DNA of 64,000 bases from Geminicoccaceae bacterium. Lineage in GTDB: Bacteria > Pseudomonadota > Alphaproteobacteria > Geminicoccales > Geminicoccaceae. The number at the start of each line of letters is the position of its first letter. The stretch's first letter is position 1. The stretch lies in NCBI GenBank assembly GCA_028285265.1, contig JANQPX010000020.1:310001-374000 (forward strand). Reading direction: 5' to 3'. The translations under genes were made by a program, and so were the position numbers. Positions 34,432 to 43,391 of the stretch are shown here, piece after piece. The notes under the pieces are model-generated. The model did no database searches. It saw only the letters and a list, made by a program, of their open reading frames with translations, and had not been told where the DNA came from.

Positions 34432-36858
34432 TTAGCGGGTGGCCTGGACACGCTGGGTCGGCAGAGCAACAAACAGATAGCACGTCAAGAATGTCAGGCA
34501 GGTTCCGAGGGCTACGGTCAGGCCTATGACATGGAGCACCGAAATCGATGACATCGCTAAGAGTGCAAAGACGATCGTCGTCGAGACAGCGCAAATGGCG
34601 ATGCCATGAAAGGCGCGACTTCGGTCTTCATAATTGTCAGTTTTCCAGCTGAAGAACAGACCGTAATCGAGACCTACGCCAATAACGACAAGGCTGGCCA
34701 AGATATGAAAGAGTGAAAATTTCTCCCCCAGAAGAAGCATCAAACCCGCAGTCATCGCGAGAGCGCTAATCATCGCAAATACGATTCTGAGCGTGAGAAC
34801 GAAATCTCGCAGGACGATGTAGAGGAGGACCATGATGACGACGAGGCCGGCCCCCAGTCTCACTAACGCCGCGTTTCTAAAGTCCGTAATCGACTCGGCC
34901 GACACAGTCTTGAGATCCATGAATTCGAGCTGATCGCTTTCCTCCCCGATATCGCGCAGGCTTTCCAGATCTTGCACAGCGCTAAGGGGGACGAAGCCAT
35001 ACCAACGATCGTCATGCTTCGTCATCAGGGAGACAAGCTTTGGCCAAAGTGGTGTGCCTTGAAAGATTGAAGGCTGGTCATCAGGGGAGATAGGTGACAA
35101 AGCCTTGCTGGCTTCAACAGCCTGGACAAAGGGAGTGAACAGACTGGGATCCAAACCCGTGGTATCGGCCGCGAGAGCCAAATTTTGCTTGAGATGGTTC
35201 GTCTCAGGAAGGGCAGCCTGGCGCGCCTTTTGCGTGGCTTCGCTCGGGATATAGCGGTGAACGGCGTCGAAGCCTCCTATAGCCCCTGAATCTTTTAAGG
35301 CTTGGAGTTTTGGCTCGAGCGCCTCACTTGCCTTCAACATCGATTCGGCATCGTCTCCTGACGTTAGAAACAAAAACCGCAAGTCAGGTGCCCCCAGATC
35401 CGCACGTAGCGCCCCATCCAAGATCTTTGCGCTCGTAGGCACCGGGCTTAGTGCAGACAGGTCTTTTTCCCACATCACGTCGGCACGGTATCCCAGGAGC
35501 ACGACCGCAAGGAGGGTCAAGCCAATAATGGTTGGCGAAATCCATCGTGGAGGCGCCCAGCTTGGTCGCGTCGATGGATTCGTTCCCCGGAACATCCGGC
35601 GATGACCTGAAAGACTGGGCAGCACGAACAGAGCGGTGGCAACAGCGGCTGCCAATCCTGAAGCGATAAAGACGGCGAGTTGCGCTAGACCGGCAAAACC
35701 ACCCGTCCCTAAGACCAAAAACGCTGCAATCGTCGTAACCGCGCCAAGCAACATAGGCGGCATGATGCGTTCGGCGGTTCGCTTGAGCTTCTCGTCGAGA
35801 TGTGTGTGAGAAAAGAGATGAAGCGGATAGTCAATGGCAACGCCGAGCAAGGTGATGCCAAAGGCAAGGGCGATCCTGTGTATCGAATCGAAGACGAGAA
35901 TGGTCATGGCGAGCCCCATGACCAGCCCGGTTGCAATGGGAAGTGCAACAAGGATCAAAAGGCGAGCCGAGCGATACACCGACAAAAGAAAACTGGCGAT
36001 TAAGAGAAAGGCGACGGCACTGCCAATCACCATCTCGTCGCGTACGGCATTCTTTGCTTTGAACGTGTTAACCGGCGCTCCAGCCATGAGCAATTGGACA
36101 CTGTGCTCGGCTGCTATCGAATTCAAGCGTTCTTCTATCTCGAGCACCGTACTGGACTGACGATCGAGCGTATACCCGGGGCTGTCAGTCTCAACCAGAA
36201 CGAGACTTCTGGTACCGTCAGCAGAGACCCAAACGCCCTCCTCTCTTGGTGGAGGCTTCGTACCATCTTGCCAAGACACAAGAACATCCTCGAAATGACC
36301 CGTCGGGTCCTGAGCAGCCGCCTTCTCGTAAATTTTGCCAAATGGCGATTCGAGTTGTTCAGCACGCACGGTAAGTGCGTTCCTCAATGCGTCGAGATCA
36401 AGGGCGCCAGCATCGGCTGTTAGGAAGCGATAGTCAAAGAGCTTGCGAAGGGTTTCCGGAGACATTGGCCGTTCGCCATTGCTGGCTTGAACCAGCCCTT
36501 CCATCCCTTCAAGGGCGTTCACGCTTGATTTACTAGCTTGCACCCGACCTTCGGCGGTACCGCCTTCGAAGGCGACAAGGATGAGCTTAGCCGCTGGCCC
36601 CTCGCGAAGACGACTAAAGATGAGATCTTCGATGGGAGCGCCGTTGCTGGGCAAGAAGACCGTTAGATCATCATCAATTTTGAGCGATGTCGCGAGGACC
36701 AAGCCTGCAACAGCAAGAAAGCCCGCCCAAAGGGCTATTATCAGGTGATTTCGGGTCAATGACGTTAGATGGCAAATCGTTGAATGGCGCGGAGATGGCG
36801 GTTGGTCCACACCATGGGGCCGCAACCTTCTCCTGACAAGCCCGCTGAGGGGTCGCAA
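34432..36858 (-). CDS. MMPL/RND-family exporter
   Basis: About 808 aa with two repeated halves of the RND plan: an initial membrane helix (HLIIALWAGFLAVAGLVLA), a large periplasmic domain, then a cluster of helices, each repeated. The helical clusters are seen at VIGSAVAFLLIASFLLSVYRS...LGVAIDYPLHLFSH and NAALVRLGAGLVVIMVLLYIV...VIGVGLDYGLFFSW, with the expected D-Y pairs that carry the proton path. It resembles the predicted exporters found with lipid/aryl-polyene genes more than the hopanoid transporter HpnN. The cargo, probably a lipid, is inferred. The real start is uncertain within the first 35 residues. A 140-nt gap with no feature separates it from the glutamine-synthetase-like gene. 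Confidence 0.85.
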   Translation of the reverse strand: MRPLSGLVRRRLRPHGVDQPPSPRHSTICHLTSLTRNHLIIALWAGFLAVAGLVLATSLKIDDDLTVFLPSNGAPIEDLIFSRLREGPAAKLILVAFEGGTAEGRVQASKSSVNALEGMEGLVQASNGERPMSPETLRKLFDYRFLTADAGALDLDALRNALTVRAEQLESPFGKIYEKAAAQDPTGHFEDVLVSWQDGTKPPPREEGVWVSADGTRSLVLVETDSPGYTLDRQSSTVLEIEERLNSIAAEHSVQLLMAGAPVNTFKAKNAVRDEMVIGSAVAFLLIASFLLSVYRSARLLILVALPIATGLVMGLAMTILVFDSIHRIALAFGITLLGVAIDYPLHLFSHTHLDEKLKRTAERIMPPMLLGAVTTIAAFLVLGTGGFAGLAQLAVFIASGLAAAVATALFVLPSLSGHRRMFRGTNPSTRPSWAPPRWISPTIIGLTLLAVVLLGYRADVMWEKDLSALSPVPTSAKILDGALRADLGAPDLRFLFLTSGDDAESMLKASEALEPKLQALKDSGAIGGFDAVHRYIPSEATQKARQAALPETNHLKQNLALAADTTGLDPSLFTPFVQAVEASKALSPISPDDQPSIFQGTPLWPKLVSLMTKHDDRWYGFVPLSAVQDLESLRDIGEESDQLEFMDLKTVSAESITDFRNAALVRLGAGLVVIMVLLYIVLRDFVLTLRIVFAMISALAMTAGLMLLLGEKFSLFHILASLVVIGVGLDYGLFFSWKTDNYEDRSRAFHGIAICAVSTTIVFALLAMSSISVLHVIGLTVALGTCLTFLTCYLFVALPTQRVQATR

Positions 36859-37072
36859 GGGTCAAAAGGTTCGACGAGAATGATCGACAACAACAATTAT
36901 GGCGCTCAAGAGCGCTGAATCCTGAACGCGTCATGCCTTTGTCGCATTTCGAAGAGAGCTAGTCGCCAAGGAAGAAGGGGCGATGGGCGGATGAACCTAA
37001 TTGAAGTAAGTAGTCATGTTTCATGCGGGCCATCATGCCGTACGAGCGGCGATAGAACGGGTAGGTGAGGCA

Positions 37073-37792
37073 ATGTCAGACCAAGACGATCTCGATCTGC
37101 GCTCCCTCGACGATGAGGAACTCGTCAAGCAGATGCAAGACGATCTCTATGATGGCTTAAAGGATGAGATCGAAGAAGGGGTCAACATTCTATTGGAGCG
37201 CGGTTGGGCTCCCTATGATGTGCTTACCCAGCCCTTAGTTGGCGGCATGACCATTGTCGGCATCGATTTCCGAGATGGCATTCTCTTTGTGCCCGAGGTC
37301 CTTCTTGCAGCCAACGCTATGAAAGGCGGCATGGCAATTCTCCGCCCTCTCCTTGCCGAGACCGGCGCTCCCCCCATGGGCAAAATGGTCATTGGCACGG
37401 TTAAAGGTGACATTCATGACATCGGCAAGAATCTCGTGTCGATGATGATGGAAGGTGCCGGCTTCGACGTCATCGACCTCGGCATCAACTGTGACGTCGA
37501 CAAATATCTTGAAGCGTTGGATGAGCACAAACCCGATATTCTCGGTATGTCTGCCCTCCTAACAACAACCATGCCTTATATGAAGGTCGTCATCGATACG
37601 ATGAAGGAAAAGAACATCAGAGATGACTATGTGGTGTTGGTTGGCGGTGCGCCGTTGAATGAGACGTTTGCCGAAGCCATCGGCGCTGACAGCTACTGCC
37701 GTGATGCGGCAGTCGCCGTTGAGACCGCCAAGGACTACATGTCCAGACGACACAATCAGCGCCCAGGTGGCATGTCCAGCACGGTCAACTGA
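37073..37792 (+). CDS. Corrinoid protein of a methyl-transfer system (MtgC/MtbC-like)
   Basis: Cobalamin-binding carrier that shuttles a methyl group between a substrate methyltransferase and a methyl-THF enzyme. It has an N-terminal helical cap (LVGGMTIVGIDFRDGILFVPEVLLAANAMKGGM), then the B12 Rossmann domain with the DxHxxG motif GDIHDIGKN (His gives the lower cobalt ligand), ILGMSALLTTTMPYM and VLVGGAPLNETFAEAIGAD. ATG 37073, preceded by GAGG, begins 239 aa; the frame is open from 37016. The first 36 residues are strongly acidic (15 Asp/Glu against 3 basic). It is the first gene of a plus-strand unit with the methyl-THF enzyme and activase; no cobalamin riboswitch is apparent upstream. Confidence 0.93.
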   Translation: MSDQDDLDLRSLDDEELVKQMQDDLYDGLKDEIEEGVNILLERGWAPYDVLTQPLVGGMTIVGIDFRDGILFVPEVLLAANAMKGGMAILRPLLAETGAPPMGKMVIGTVKGDIHDIGKNLVSMMMEGAGFDVIDLGINCDVDKYLEALDEHKPDILGMSALLTTTMPYMKVVIDTMKEKNIRDDYVVLVGGAPLNETFAEAIGADSYCRDAAVAVETAKDYMSRRHNQRPGGMSSTVN

Positions 37793-37870
37793 CTCCCGGT
37801 GAGGGAGGCATTTGCCCAAGACATAACCTGCTACTGCGCGTGAGCCCCCCCTTGCTTGCGGAGTCCATTG

Positions 37871-38764
37871 ATGACGGACACTATTCTTAGCTCTGCGACG
37901 AAGGAAATCGCGATTGGCTTCGAACGCCCCTTCTGTGTAATTGGTGAGCGTATCAACCCGACCGGTCGAAAAAGACTTGCAGCCGAAATGGCAGGAGGCA
38001 ACTTTGAGACGGTCGAAACCGACACACGCGCTCAGGTGGCGGCAGGCGCGAACATGTTGGACGTCAATGCCGGGATCCCTCTTGCCGACGAACCAGCAAT
38101 CCTTGCTGAGACCATCAAGTTGGTCCAGTCGCTGACGGATGTACCACTCTCGATCGACAGCTCCATCGTCGCCGCATTGGAAGCCGGCCTCGCTGCCTAT
38201 CAGGGGCGACCGCTGGTGAATTCGGTGACAGGTGAAGAAGACCGACTTGAAGCGGTTTTGCCTCTAATCAAGAAATACGACTGCGCCGTTGTCGCGATCT
38301 CCAATGACGAAACCGGCATCTCTGAAGACCCTGACGTCCGATTTGATGTCGCCAAAAAGATTGTTGACCGTGCGCAGGATCACGGCATCAAGCCTGCTGA
38401 TGTCGTGGTTGATCCACTTGTCATGCCGATTGGCGCGCTCGCCACGGCGGGACGCGCTGCCTTTCACCTCATTCGTCGCCTTCGCGAGGAATTGAAGGTC
38501 AACACCACGTGTGGTGCCTCCAATGTCAGCTTTGGCTTGCCGAACCGCCACGGCATGAACGCGGCCTTCCTGTCCATGGCGATTGGCGCAGGCATGACGT
38601 CGGCGATCATGAACCCGCTCCACAGCGAAGAAATGACGGCGGTCAAGGGGTCTGATGTCTTGATGAACCATGACCCCGACTGCCGTACATGGTTGAGGAG
38701 CTTTCGCGAACCTACGGCCGACGGTGAAGGACGCCGCGAACGCCGCCGCCGCCGATCGGCTTGA
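37871..38764 (+). CDS. Methyltetrahydrofolate:corrinoid methyltransferase (MtgA-like)
   Basis: Pterin-binding TIM-barrel enzyme that passes the corrinoid-bound methyl to tetrahydrofolate (or the reverse). Motifs: FCVIGERINPTGRK, AGANMLDVNAGIP with the pterin-binding Asp, SIDSSIVAALEAGL, VNSVTGEE, DVVVDPLVMPIG and CGASNVSFGLPNR. 297 aa from ATG 37871, like MtgA of glycine-betaine demethylation, but with a C-terminal extension GEGRRERRRRRSA that ordinary members lack as far as I know. It follows the corrinoid gene by 78 nt. After it, 38765-39003 (239 nt) contains no recognisable gene. Confidence 0.92.
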   Translation: MTDTILSSATKEIAIGFERPFCVIGERINPTGRKRLAAEMAGGNFETVETDTRAQVAAGANMLDVNAGIPLADEPAILAETIKLVQSLTDVPLSIDSSIVAALEAGLAAYQGRPLVNSVTGEEDRLEAVLPLIKKYDCAVVAISNDETGISEDPDVRFDVAKKIVDRAQDHGIKPADVVVDPLVMPIGALATAGRAAFHLIRRLREELKVNTTCGASNVSFGLPNRHGMNAAFLSMAIGAGMTSAIMNPLHSEEMTAVKGSDVLMNHDPDCRTWLRSFREPTADGEGRRERRRRRSA

Positions 38765-39003
38765 GCGACAGGTAGGGGTAAGCTCTCCTGACGTGACGCG
38801 GGTTGGCCGGGCAGTGCGACGATAAAGGGAGCGGCGCCATGCTTCGACATCACGCAGACACGTGGACGTTCGACGCATGAACGAGCAGATTGCATGGCGT
38901 GCAGATTCGAGAAGCGTCCTTGGAGTGACGGCAGTGCTTCGGTGCCTGTATAGTCAATGAGACGTCACAAACTGGCCCTTCACCGACAAGGAGGTGCATC
39001 GCA

Positions 39004-41040
39004 TTGAGCGACCAGACCGCCCTTATTGTTTTCACGCCTTCCGGCAAACGCGGTCGATTTCCGATTGGCACACCCATCCTGCAAGCGGCGCAAAAGCTCG
39101 GCGTTGATCTCGATTCGATCTGCGGTGGGCGCGGTCTGTGCGGTCGTTGTCAAATCTCACTTGGCGAGGGAGAGTTCGCCAAGCACGGCATGACCTCAAC
39201 AGCAGAGCATGCCTCCCCTGCAGGTGAGGTGGAGGCTCGATTTGATCAGCGCAAAGGGCTCAAAAGCGGTCGACGACTTGGTTGCCAGGCCGCATTACAA
39301 GGCGACTTGGTCGTCGATGTGCCGCTCGAAAGCCAGGTTCACCGGCAGATCGTCCGCAAGCGGGCTGAAGTTCGGGATATCGAACTCGATCCGGTTGTAA
39401 AGCTCTATTATGTCGAGGTCGATGAACCCGACATGCATGCCCAAGCAGGCGATCTTAGGCGGTTAGAGCGGGCCCTGGAGGAACAGTGGCAATTGACAGG
39501 GCTCAGCGCCGACCTTCGCGTCATGCAATATCTGCAGCAGGTCTTACGTGAGGCAGAGTGGGGTGTGACTGCCGCTGTTCACGGCGATGAACGGATCATC
39601 GCGGTCTGGCCCGGTCTTAAACAGGACGTTTACGGCGTCGCCTTCGATGTCGGCTCGACCACAATAGCAGGGCATCTGATCGAACTTCGTACTGGCAAAG
39701 TCGTCGCATCAGCCGGCCTGATGAATCCGCAAATCCGCTTCGGTGAGGACCTGATGAGTCGGGTCTCCTATGTCATGATGAACCCAGGCGGTGACCAGGA
39801 GATGACCCTCGCGGTACGCGAGGCCATCACCGCGATGATTGGGCAGCTCGCAGCTGAAGCCCTGATCGATCCTAACGAGATTATGGATCTCACTTTTGTC
39901 GGTAATCCGGTGATGCACCATCTCCTGCTCGGAATCGACCCGACCGAGCTCGGAGGTGCTCCCTTCGCTCTCGCAACCGACGAACAGGTCTTTCTGTGGG
40001 CGAGCGAGCTGTCGATCAATGTGACCAACCCGTCGGCACGTGCCTATGTGCTCCCCTGCATTGCCGGTCACGTCGGTGCTGATGCGGCCGGCCTGATCTT
40101 GAGTGAGACGCCGCATTTGAATGATGAGATGACACTGATCGTCGATGTTGGCACGAACGCAGAAATCATCCTCGGCAACAAACATCGCCTTCTCGCAGCG
40201 TCATCGCCCACCGGCCCCGCGTTTGAGGGCGCGCAGCTGTCTTGCGGACAGCGTGCTGCACCTGGCGCAATCGAACGCGTGCGCATTGACCCCGAGACTC
40301 TCGAGCCTCGCTTCAAGCTCATTGGCGCCAGCACCTGGTCCGATGGAACAGGTGAAGACAGCGCCGATTTTGATGATGTGGCGCTGCAGTCGAGCGTTCC
40401 CGTCGTTGCCACAGGCATTTGTGGTTCCGGGATTATCGAGGCGATTGCAGAGATGTATCTCGCCGGCATCATCAAGCAGGACGGCATGATCGATGGCGAC
40501 AAAGCGGCGATCAGCTCACGTGTACAGAAGGATGGTCGGACCTTTACCTACCTGATTCAGGAAGGCGAGCCCGAGATCCGCATTACCCAGAACGATATCC
40601 GCGCGATTCAACTTGCTAAAGCAGCGCTCTATGCGGGCGCGCGATTGCTTATGGACCACTTTGGGATCGATCACATTGACCGAATCACGCTGGCTGGCGC
40701 CTTTGGAAGCCACATCGACGTCAAATATGCCATGATCCTCGGCCTAATTCCCGACTGTGAGCTGGAGAAAGTGACCTCGGCGGGCAACGCGGCAGGTACT
40801 GGCGCACGTATCGCGTTGCTCAATCGCAAGGCCAGGCGCGAAATCGAAGAGGTCGTCCAGCGTATCGAAAAGGTCGAAACCGCGGTTGAACCAAAGTTCC
40901 AGGAACACTTTGTCAAAGCTATGGCGATCCCTCATGCTGATGCCGCCTACGCTAACCTGAGAAAGGTGGTTCATCTTCCTGCGATGGACATGTCGACGGA
41001 CTCCAGGAGCCGCCGCGAACGCCGGCGAAAGCGTGCGTAG
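39004..41040 (+). CDS. RamA-like corrinoid activation protein (2Fe-2S + ASKHA ATPase)
   Basis: Reductive activator that uses ATP to rescue the corrinoid protein when its cobalt is oxidised to Co(II). The N-terminal ferredoxin domain has SICGGRGLCGRCQ (CX5CX2C) with a fourth Cys in RLGCQA. The middle and C-terminal parts show the ASKHA fold: AFDVGSTTIAGHLIEL, DLTFVGNPVMHHLLLG, IVDVGTNAEIILG, ATGICGSGIIEAIAEM and ITLAGAFGSHID. It starts at TTG 39004 after GGAGGTG (7-nt spacing). 678 aa, typical of DUF4445-type activators. The C-terminus SRSRRERRRKRA closely matches the tail of the neighbouring methyl-THF enzyme. Confidence 0.92.
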   Translation: MSDQTALIVFTPSGKRGRFPIGTPILQAAQKLGVDLDSICGGRGLCGRCQISLGEGEFAKHGMTSTAEHASPAGEVEARFDQRKGLKSGRRLGCQAALQGDLVVDVPLESQVHRQIVRKRAEVRDIELDPVVKLYYVEVDEPDMHAQAGDLRRLERALEEQWQLTGLSADLRVMQYLQQVLREAEWGVTAAVHGDERIIAVWPGLKQDVYGVAFDVGSTTIAGHLIELRTGKVVASAGLMNPQIRFGEDLMSRVSYVMMNPGGDQEMTLAVREAITAMIGQLAAEALIDPNEIMDLTFVGNPVMHHLLLGIDPTELGGAPFALATDEQVFLWASELSINVTNPSARAYVLPCIAGHVGADAAGLILSETPHLNDEMTLIVDVGTNAEIILGNKHRLLAASSPTGPAFEGAQLSCGQRAAPGAIERVRIDPETLEPRFKLIGASTWSDGTGEDSADFDDVALQSSVPVVATGICGSGIIEAIAEMYLAGIIKQDGMIDGDKAAISSRVQKDGRTFTYLIQEGEPEIRITQNDIRAIQLAKAALYAGARLLMDHFGIDHIDRITLAGAFGSHIDVKYAMILGLIPDCELEKVTSAGNAAGTGARIALLNRKARREIEEVVQRIEKVETAVEPKFQEHFVKAMAIPHADAAYANLRKVVHLPAMDMSTDSRSRRERRRKRA

Positions 41041-41129
41041 CCGATATCTCATCGAATGTTGCAGGCCAGTTTCCTTGGCGAAAGCATGTCCATTAGCGAC
41101 CACAGACGACATCTTTCGCAAGACGGGAT

Positions 41130-41612
41130 GGCCCGACGATATCCGTTTCTTGCTCAATGAGCTCAAGATCGATCGTGTTGTCGCACCCGGCATCTCAGGT
41201 GGCACGCCCTATGGCCTGGGGTTGATCTGGGCTATGCCGGAGCACGTTTGATTTGTGGCGGTCATCGCAGCCTCGCGCCTCAAGCTGAACAGCAGGTGAC
41301 CACTAATGAAAAAACGCGTGACGCCATGCTGGAGAGCTTCAGGTAAGCGTTTTGAAACAGTAGCGTTGGCATGTCGGCTGACGTGACTGTGTTAGCCCGT
41401 CCGTGGTGATTTGCCCTCGCCGAGATCCGCATGTCGACGTTGCTCTGGCATGGCCGGGTAGATCGTGTCGTACCACCCGGTATGGAACCGTATCTCGCGA
41501 GCCGGATTCACGCAGCACAGCAACCTTTGTCGAGGATGACGGCCGTTCTCAGGTTGTTGAGCACATCGGTACCGCGTTTTCCACGCTCAAAAGAAAGCTC
41601 ACTGCTGCATAA
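41130..41612 (+). pseudogene. Frameshifted alpha/beta-hydrolase remnant
   Basis: Three pieces in three plus frames give an alpha/beta hydrolase in order. First, PDDIRFLLNELKIDRVVAPG, running into ISGGTPYGLGLIWAMPEHV, ends at 41251 and holds the nucleophile elbow GxSGG. Next, TLLWHGRVDRVVPPGMEPYLASRI (about 41434-41505) is the segment with the catalytic Asp. Last, ATFVEDDGRSQVVEHIGTAFSTL (about 41535-41605) corresponds to the GH..L region, with the catalytic His replaced by Arg. About 180 nt between the first two pieces would encode the cap but is broken by stops. The gene is dead by frameshift and deletion. It lies between the corrinoid activator and aconitase X genes. Confidence 0.6.
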
Positions 41613-41712
41613 TCGAAAAGAAATCTTGCTTTCCAACCACTCGAGACCTTGAAGCCCTGGCAGCTCTCTTGTCTGATCAAAGTTTAGGCGATCCGATAAT
41701 GGCGAGGATGAA

Positions 41713-42963
41713 ATGCATCTCACCGCCGAAGAGAAAGCGCTCCTTACGGATGACTCGCCGCCAGCAACCGCTATGGCGATGCGCATTCTGGTGGATATGG
41801 CAGAGATGATGGGCGCTGATCGTCTTGTACCGATCACGTCTGCCCATATCGATGGGTGCGTCTATTTCGGCGATGCCGGTGTGTTGTTTGCTGAGAAGCT
41901 CCGCGACCTAGGTGGTCGTGTAACCGTGCCCTCTTCGCTCAATGTCGGTGCTCTCGATATTCTTCATCCCGAATTGGTGCTTGCAGACGCCCATGCCATG
42001 ACCATGAGCCGGCGACTTATGGATGCCTATGTCAGCCTGGGATGCATTCAGAGTTGGACCTGCGCTCCCTATCAGGCCGGCTATCGCCCGAAGCTTGGTG
42101 AACAGATTGCCTGGGCAGAGAGCAATGCCATCGTGTTTGCGAATTCGGTACTTGGAGCACGCACGAATCGTTATGGCGACTTTTTCGATATTTGCGCAGC
42201 GATCACTGGTCGTGCGCCCTATATCGGTTTGCATCGAGACGAAGAACGCGTCGCAAAAGTCCTGATCGACCTATCCAATCTCCCCCCTGCTCTCCTTGCT
42301 GACGACAGCTTTTATCCAGTCCTTGGGGCTTGGTTAGGAAGAACCGTAGGCTCAACGATTGCAGCGATCAAAGGCCTGCCGCGTGATGTTCATGAAGACC
42401 AGTTAAAGGCCCTGGGCGCAGCATCCGCATCGACTGGTGCGGTGGCCCTCTTCCACGTTATCGGCGTGACTCCTGAAGCGAAGACTGAAAGTCAGGCATT
42501 TGCCGGCAATAGGCCTGAGGCCGAAATTTGCCCCTCTGCATCCGATATGCGCGCCGCACGCGATGCGCTCTCGACGACAGACTCTGAAACAATCGATTGT
42601 GTGGCGCTTGGCAGTCCACATTTCTCCTTGGACGAATGTCGCTTATTCGCAGCAATGGCCGAAGGCCTAACGTTCAAAAGGCCGATCTATATCTGTACTC
42701 GCCAAGCAGTGCTGCAAATTCTTGAGGCGAGCGGCGTTCGGCAAAAATTGGAAGATGCTGGTGTTATCTTCGTTGTCGGAACCTGCGTCGTGGTAACCCC
42801 CATACTCAAGCAGGCAAGCGGCGTGCTGATGACCAACTCCGGTAAGTTTGCCCACTATGGCCCCTCAACAGTTAACCATGAGGTCGTGTTTGGGTCGTTA
42901 GGTGACTGCATCGGATCTGCGGTTACAGGCAAGGTCAAGCGGGATGAGCGGTTATGGCAGTAA
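41713..42963 (+). CDS. Aconitase X, large (catalytic) subunit
   Basis: 416-aa AcnX catalytic domain (DUF521). Family stretches: LVPITSAHIDGCVYFGDAGVLFAEKL, VPSSLNVGALDILHP, CAPYQAGYRPKLGEQIAWAESNAIVFANSVLGARTNRYGD, LGSPHFSLDEC, and the Cys/His elements FVVGTCVVV and TNSGKFAHYGP. In bacteria the two-subunit form is known as cis-3-hydroxy-L-proline dehydratase, while the archaeal form is a phosphomevalonate dehydratase; the hydroxyproline role is more likely here but not shown. It ends overlapping the small-subunit gene by 10 nt. Confidence 0.93.
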   Translation: MHLTAEEKALLTDDSPPATAMAMRILVDMAEMMGADRLVPITSAHIDGCVYFGDAGVLFAEKLRDLGGRVTVPSSLNVGALDILHPELVLADAHAMTMSRRLMDAYVSLGCIQSWTCAPYQAGYRPKLGEQIAWAESNAIVFANSVLGARTNRYGDFFDICAAITGRAPYIGLHRDEERVAKVLIDLSNLPPALLADDSFYPVLGAWLGRTVGSTIAAIKGLPRDVHEDQLKALGAASASTGAVALFHVIGVTPEAKTESQAFAGNRPEAEICPSASDMRAARDALSTTDSETIDCVALGSPHFSLDECRLFAAMAEGLTFKRPIYICTRQAVLQILEASGVRQKLEDAGVIFVVGTCVVVTPILKQASGVLMTNSGKFAHYGPSTVNHEVVFGSLGDCIGSAVTGKVKRDERLWQ

Positions 42964-43379
42964 CCGCAGCCATCAAGGCCGAGATACTCATCGATGGCGT
43001 CGCTGAGGGGACGATCTTAAAACTCGCCGCGCCAATCTGTTTTTGGGGTGGTGTCGATCCTACAAGCGGGCGTATCTCAGATCCACAACATCCCGACTAC
43101 AATGCCATCGTCACAGGAACGATTTTGGTGATCCCGCGTATTGTCGGTTCTAGCTCATCCAGTCAGTTACTGTTGGAGCTCATGTACCTTGGAAGGCACC
43201 CAGCGGGGATCCTTCTCGGCGAGCCCGATGCTATTCTAGGCATCGCATCATTGGTCGGCCGTGAGATGGCCTTCGGCACGATTCCCATCCTGCATGCACC
43301 ATTGACGCAGCTCGAAACGGGCATGCATGCAATGATCGCCCCTGGCGGCAGAATTGTTGCGGAGATGGCGTCGGATTGA
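42954..43379 (+). CDS. Aconitase X, small (swivel, DUF126) subunit
   Basis: 141-aa swivel domain that completes aconitase X. Recognisable: APICFWGGVDPTSGRISDPQHPDYN, VIPRIVGSSSSSQLLLELM with the substrate-contacting serine run, GEPDAILGIASLVGREMAFGTIPILHA and MHAMIAPGGRIV. The ATG lies inside the end of the large-subunit gene, so translation is coupled and subunits are made at equal rates. Together with the large subunit it forms the two-gene AcnX seen in other alphaproteobacteria. It is convergent with tadV, ending 12 nt from its stop. Confidence 0.92.
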   Translation: MAVTAAIKAEILIDGVAEGTILKLAAPICFWGGVDPTSGRISDPQHPDYNAIVTGTILVIPRIVGSSSSSQLLLELMYLGRHPAGILLGEPDAILGIASLVGREMAFGTIPILHAPLTQLETGMHAMIAPGGRIVAEMASD

Positions 43380-43391
43380 CGGGTTTGTAGC

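Noticed and set aside
36859-37072. Possible cobalamin riboswitch before the corrinoid gene
   Set aside because: No B12-box-like sequence or expected conserved helices were seen in the 214-nt divergent region.
38765-39003. Possible small gene between the methyl-THF enzyme and activase
   Set aside because: Only a 25-30 codon frame without a ribosome-binding site; nothing conserved visible.
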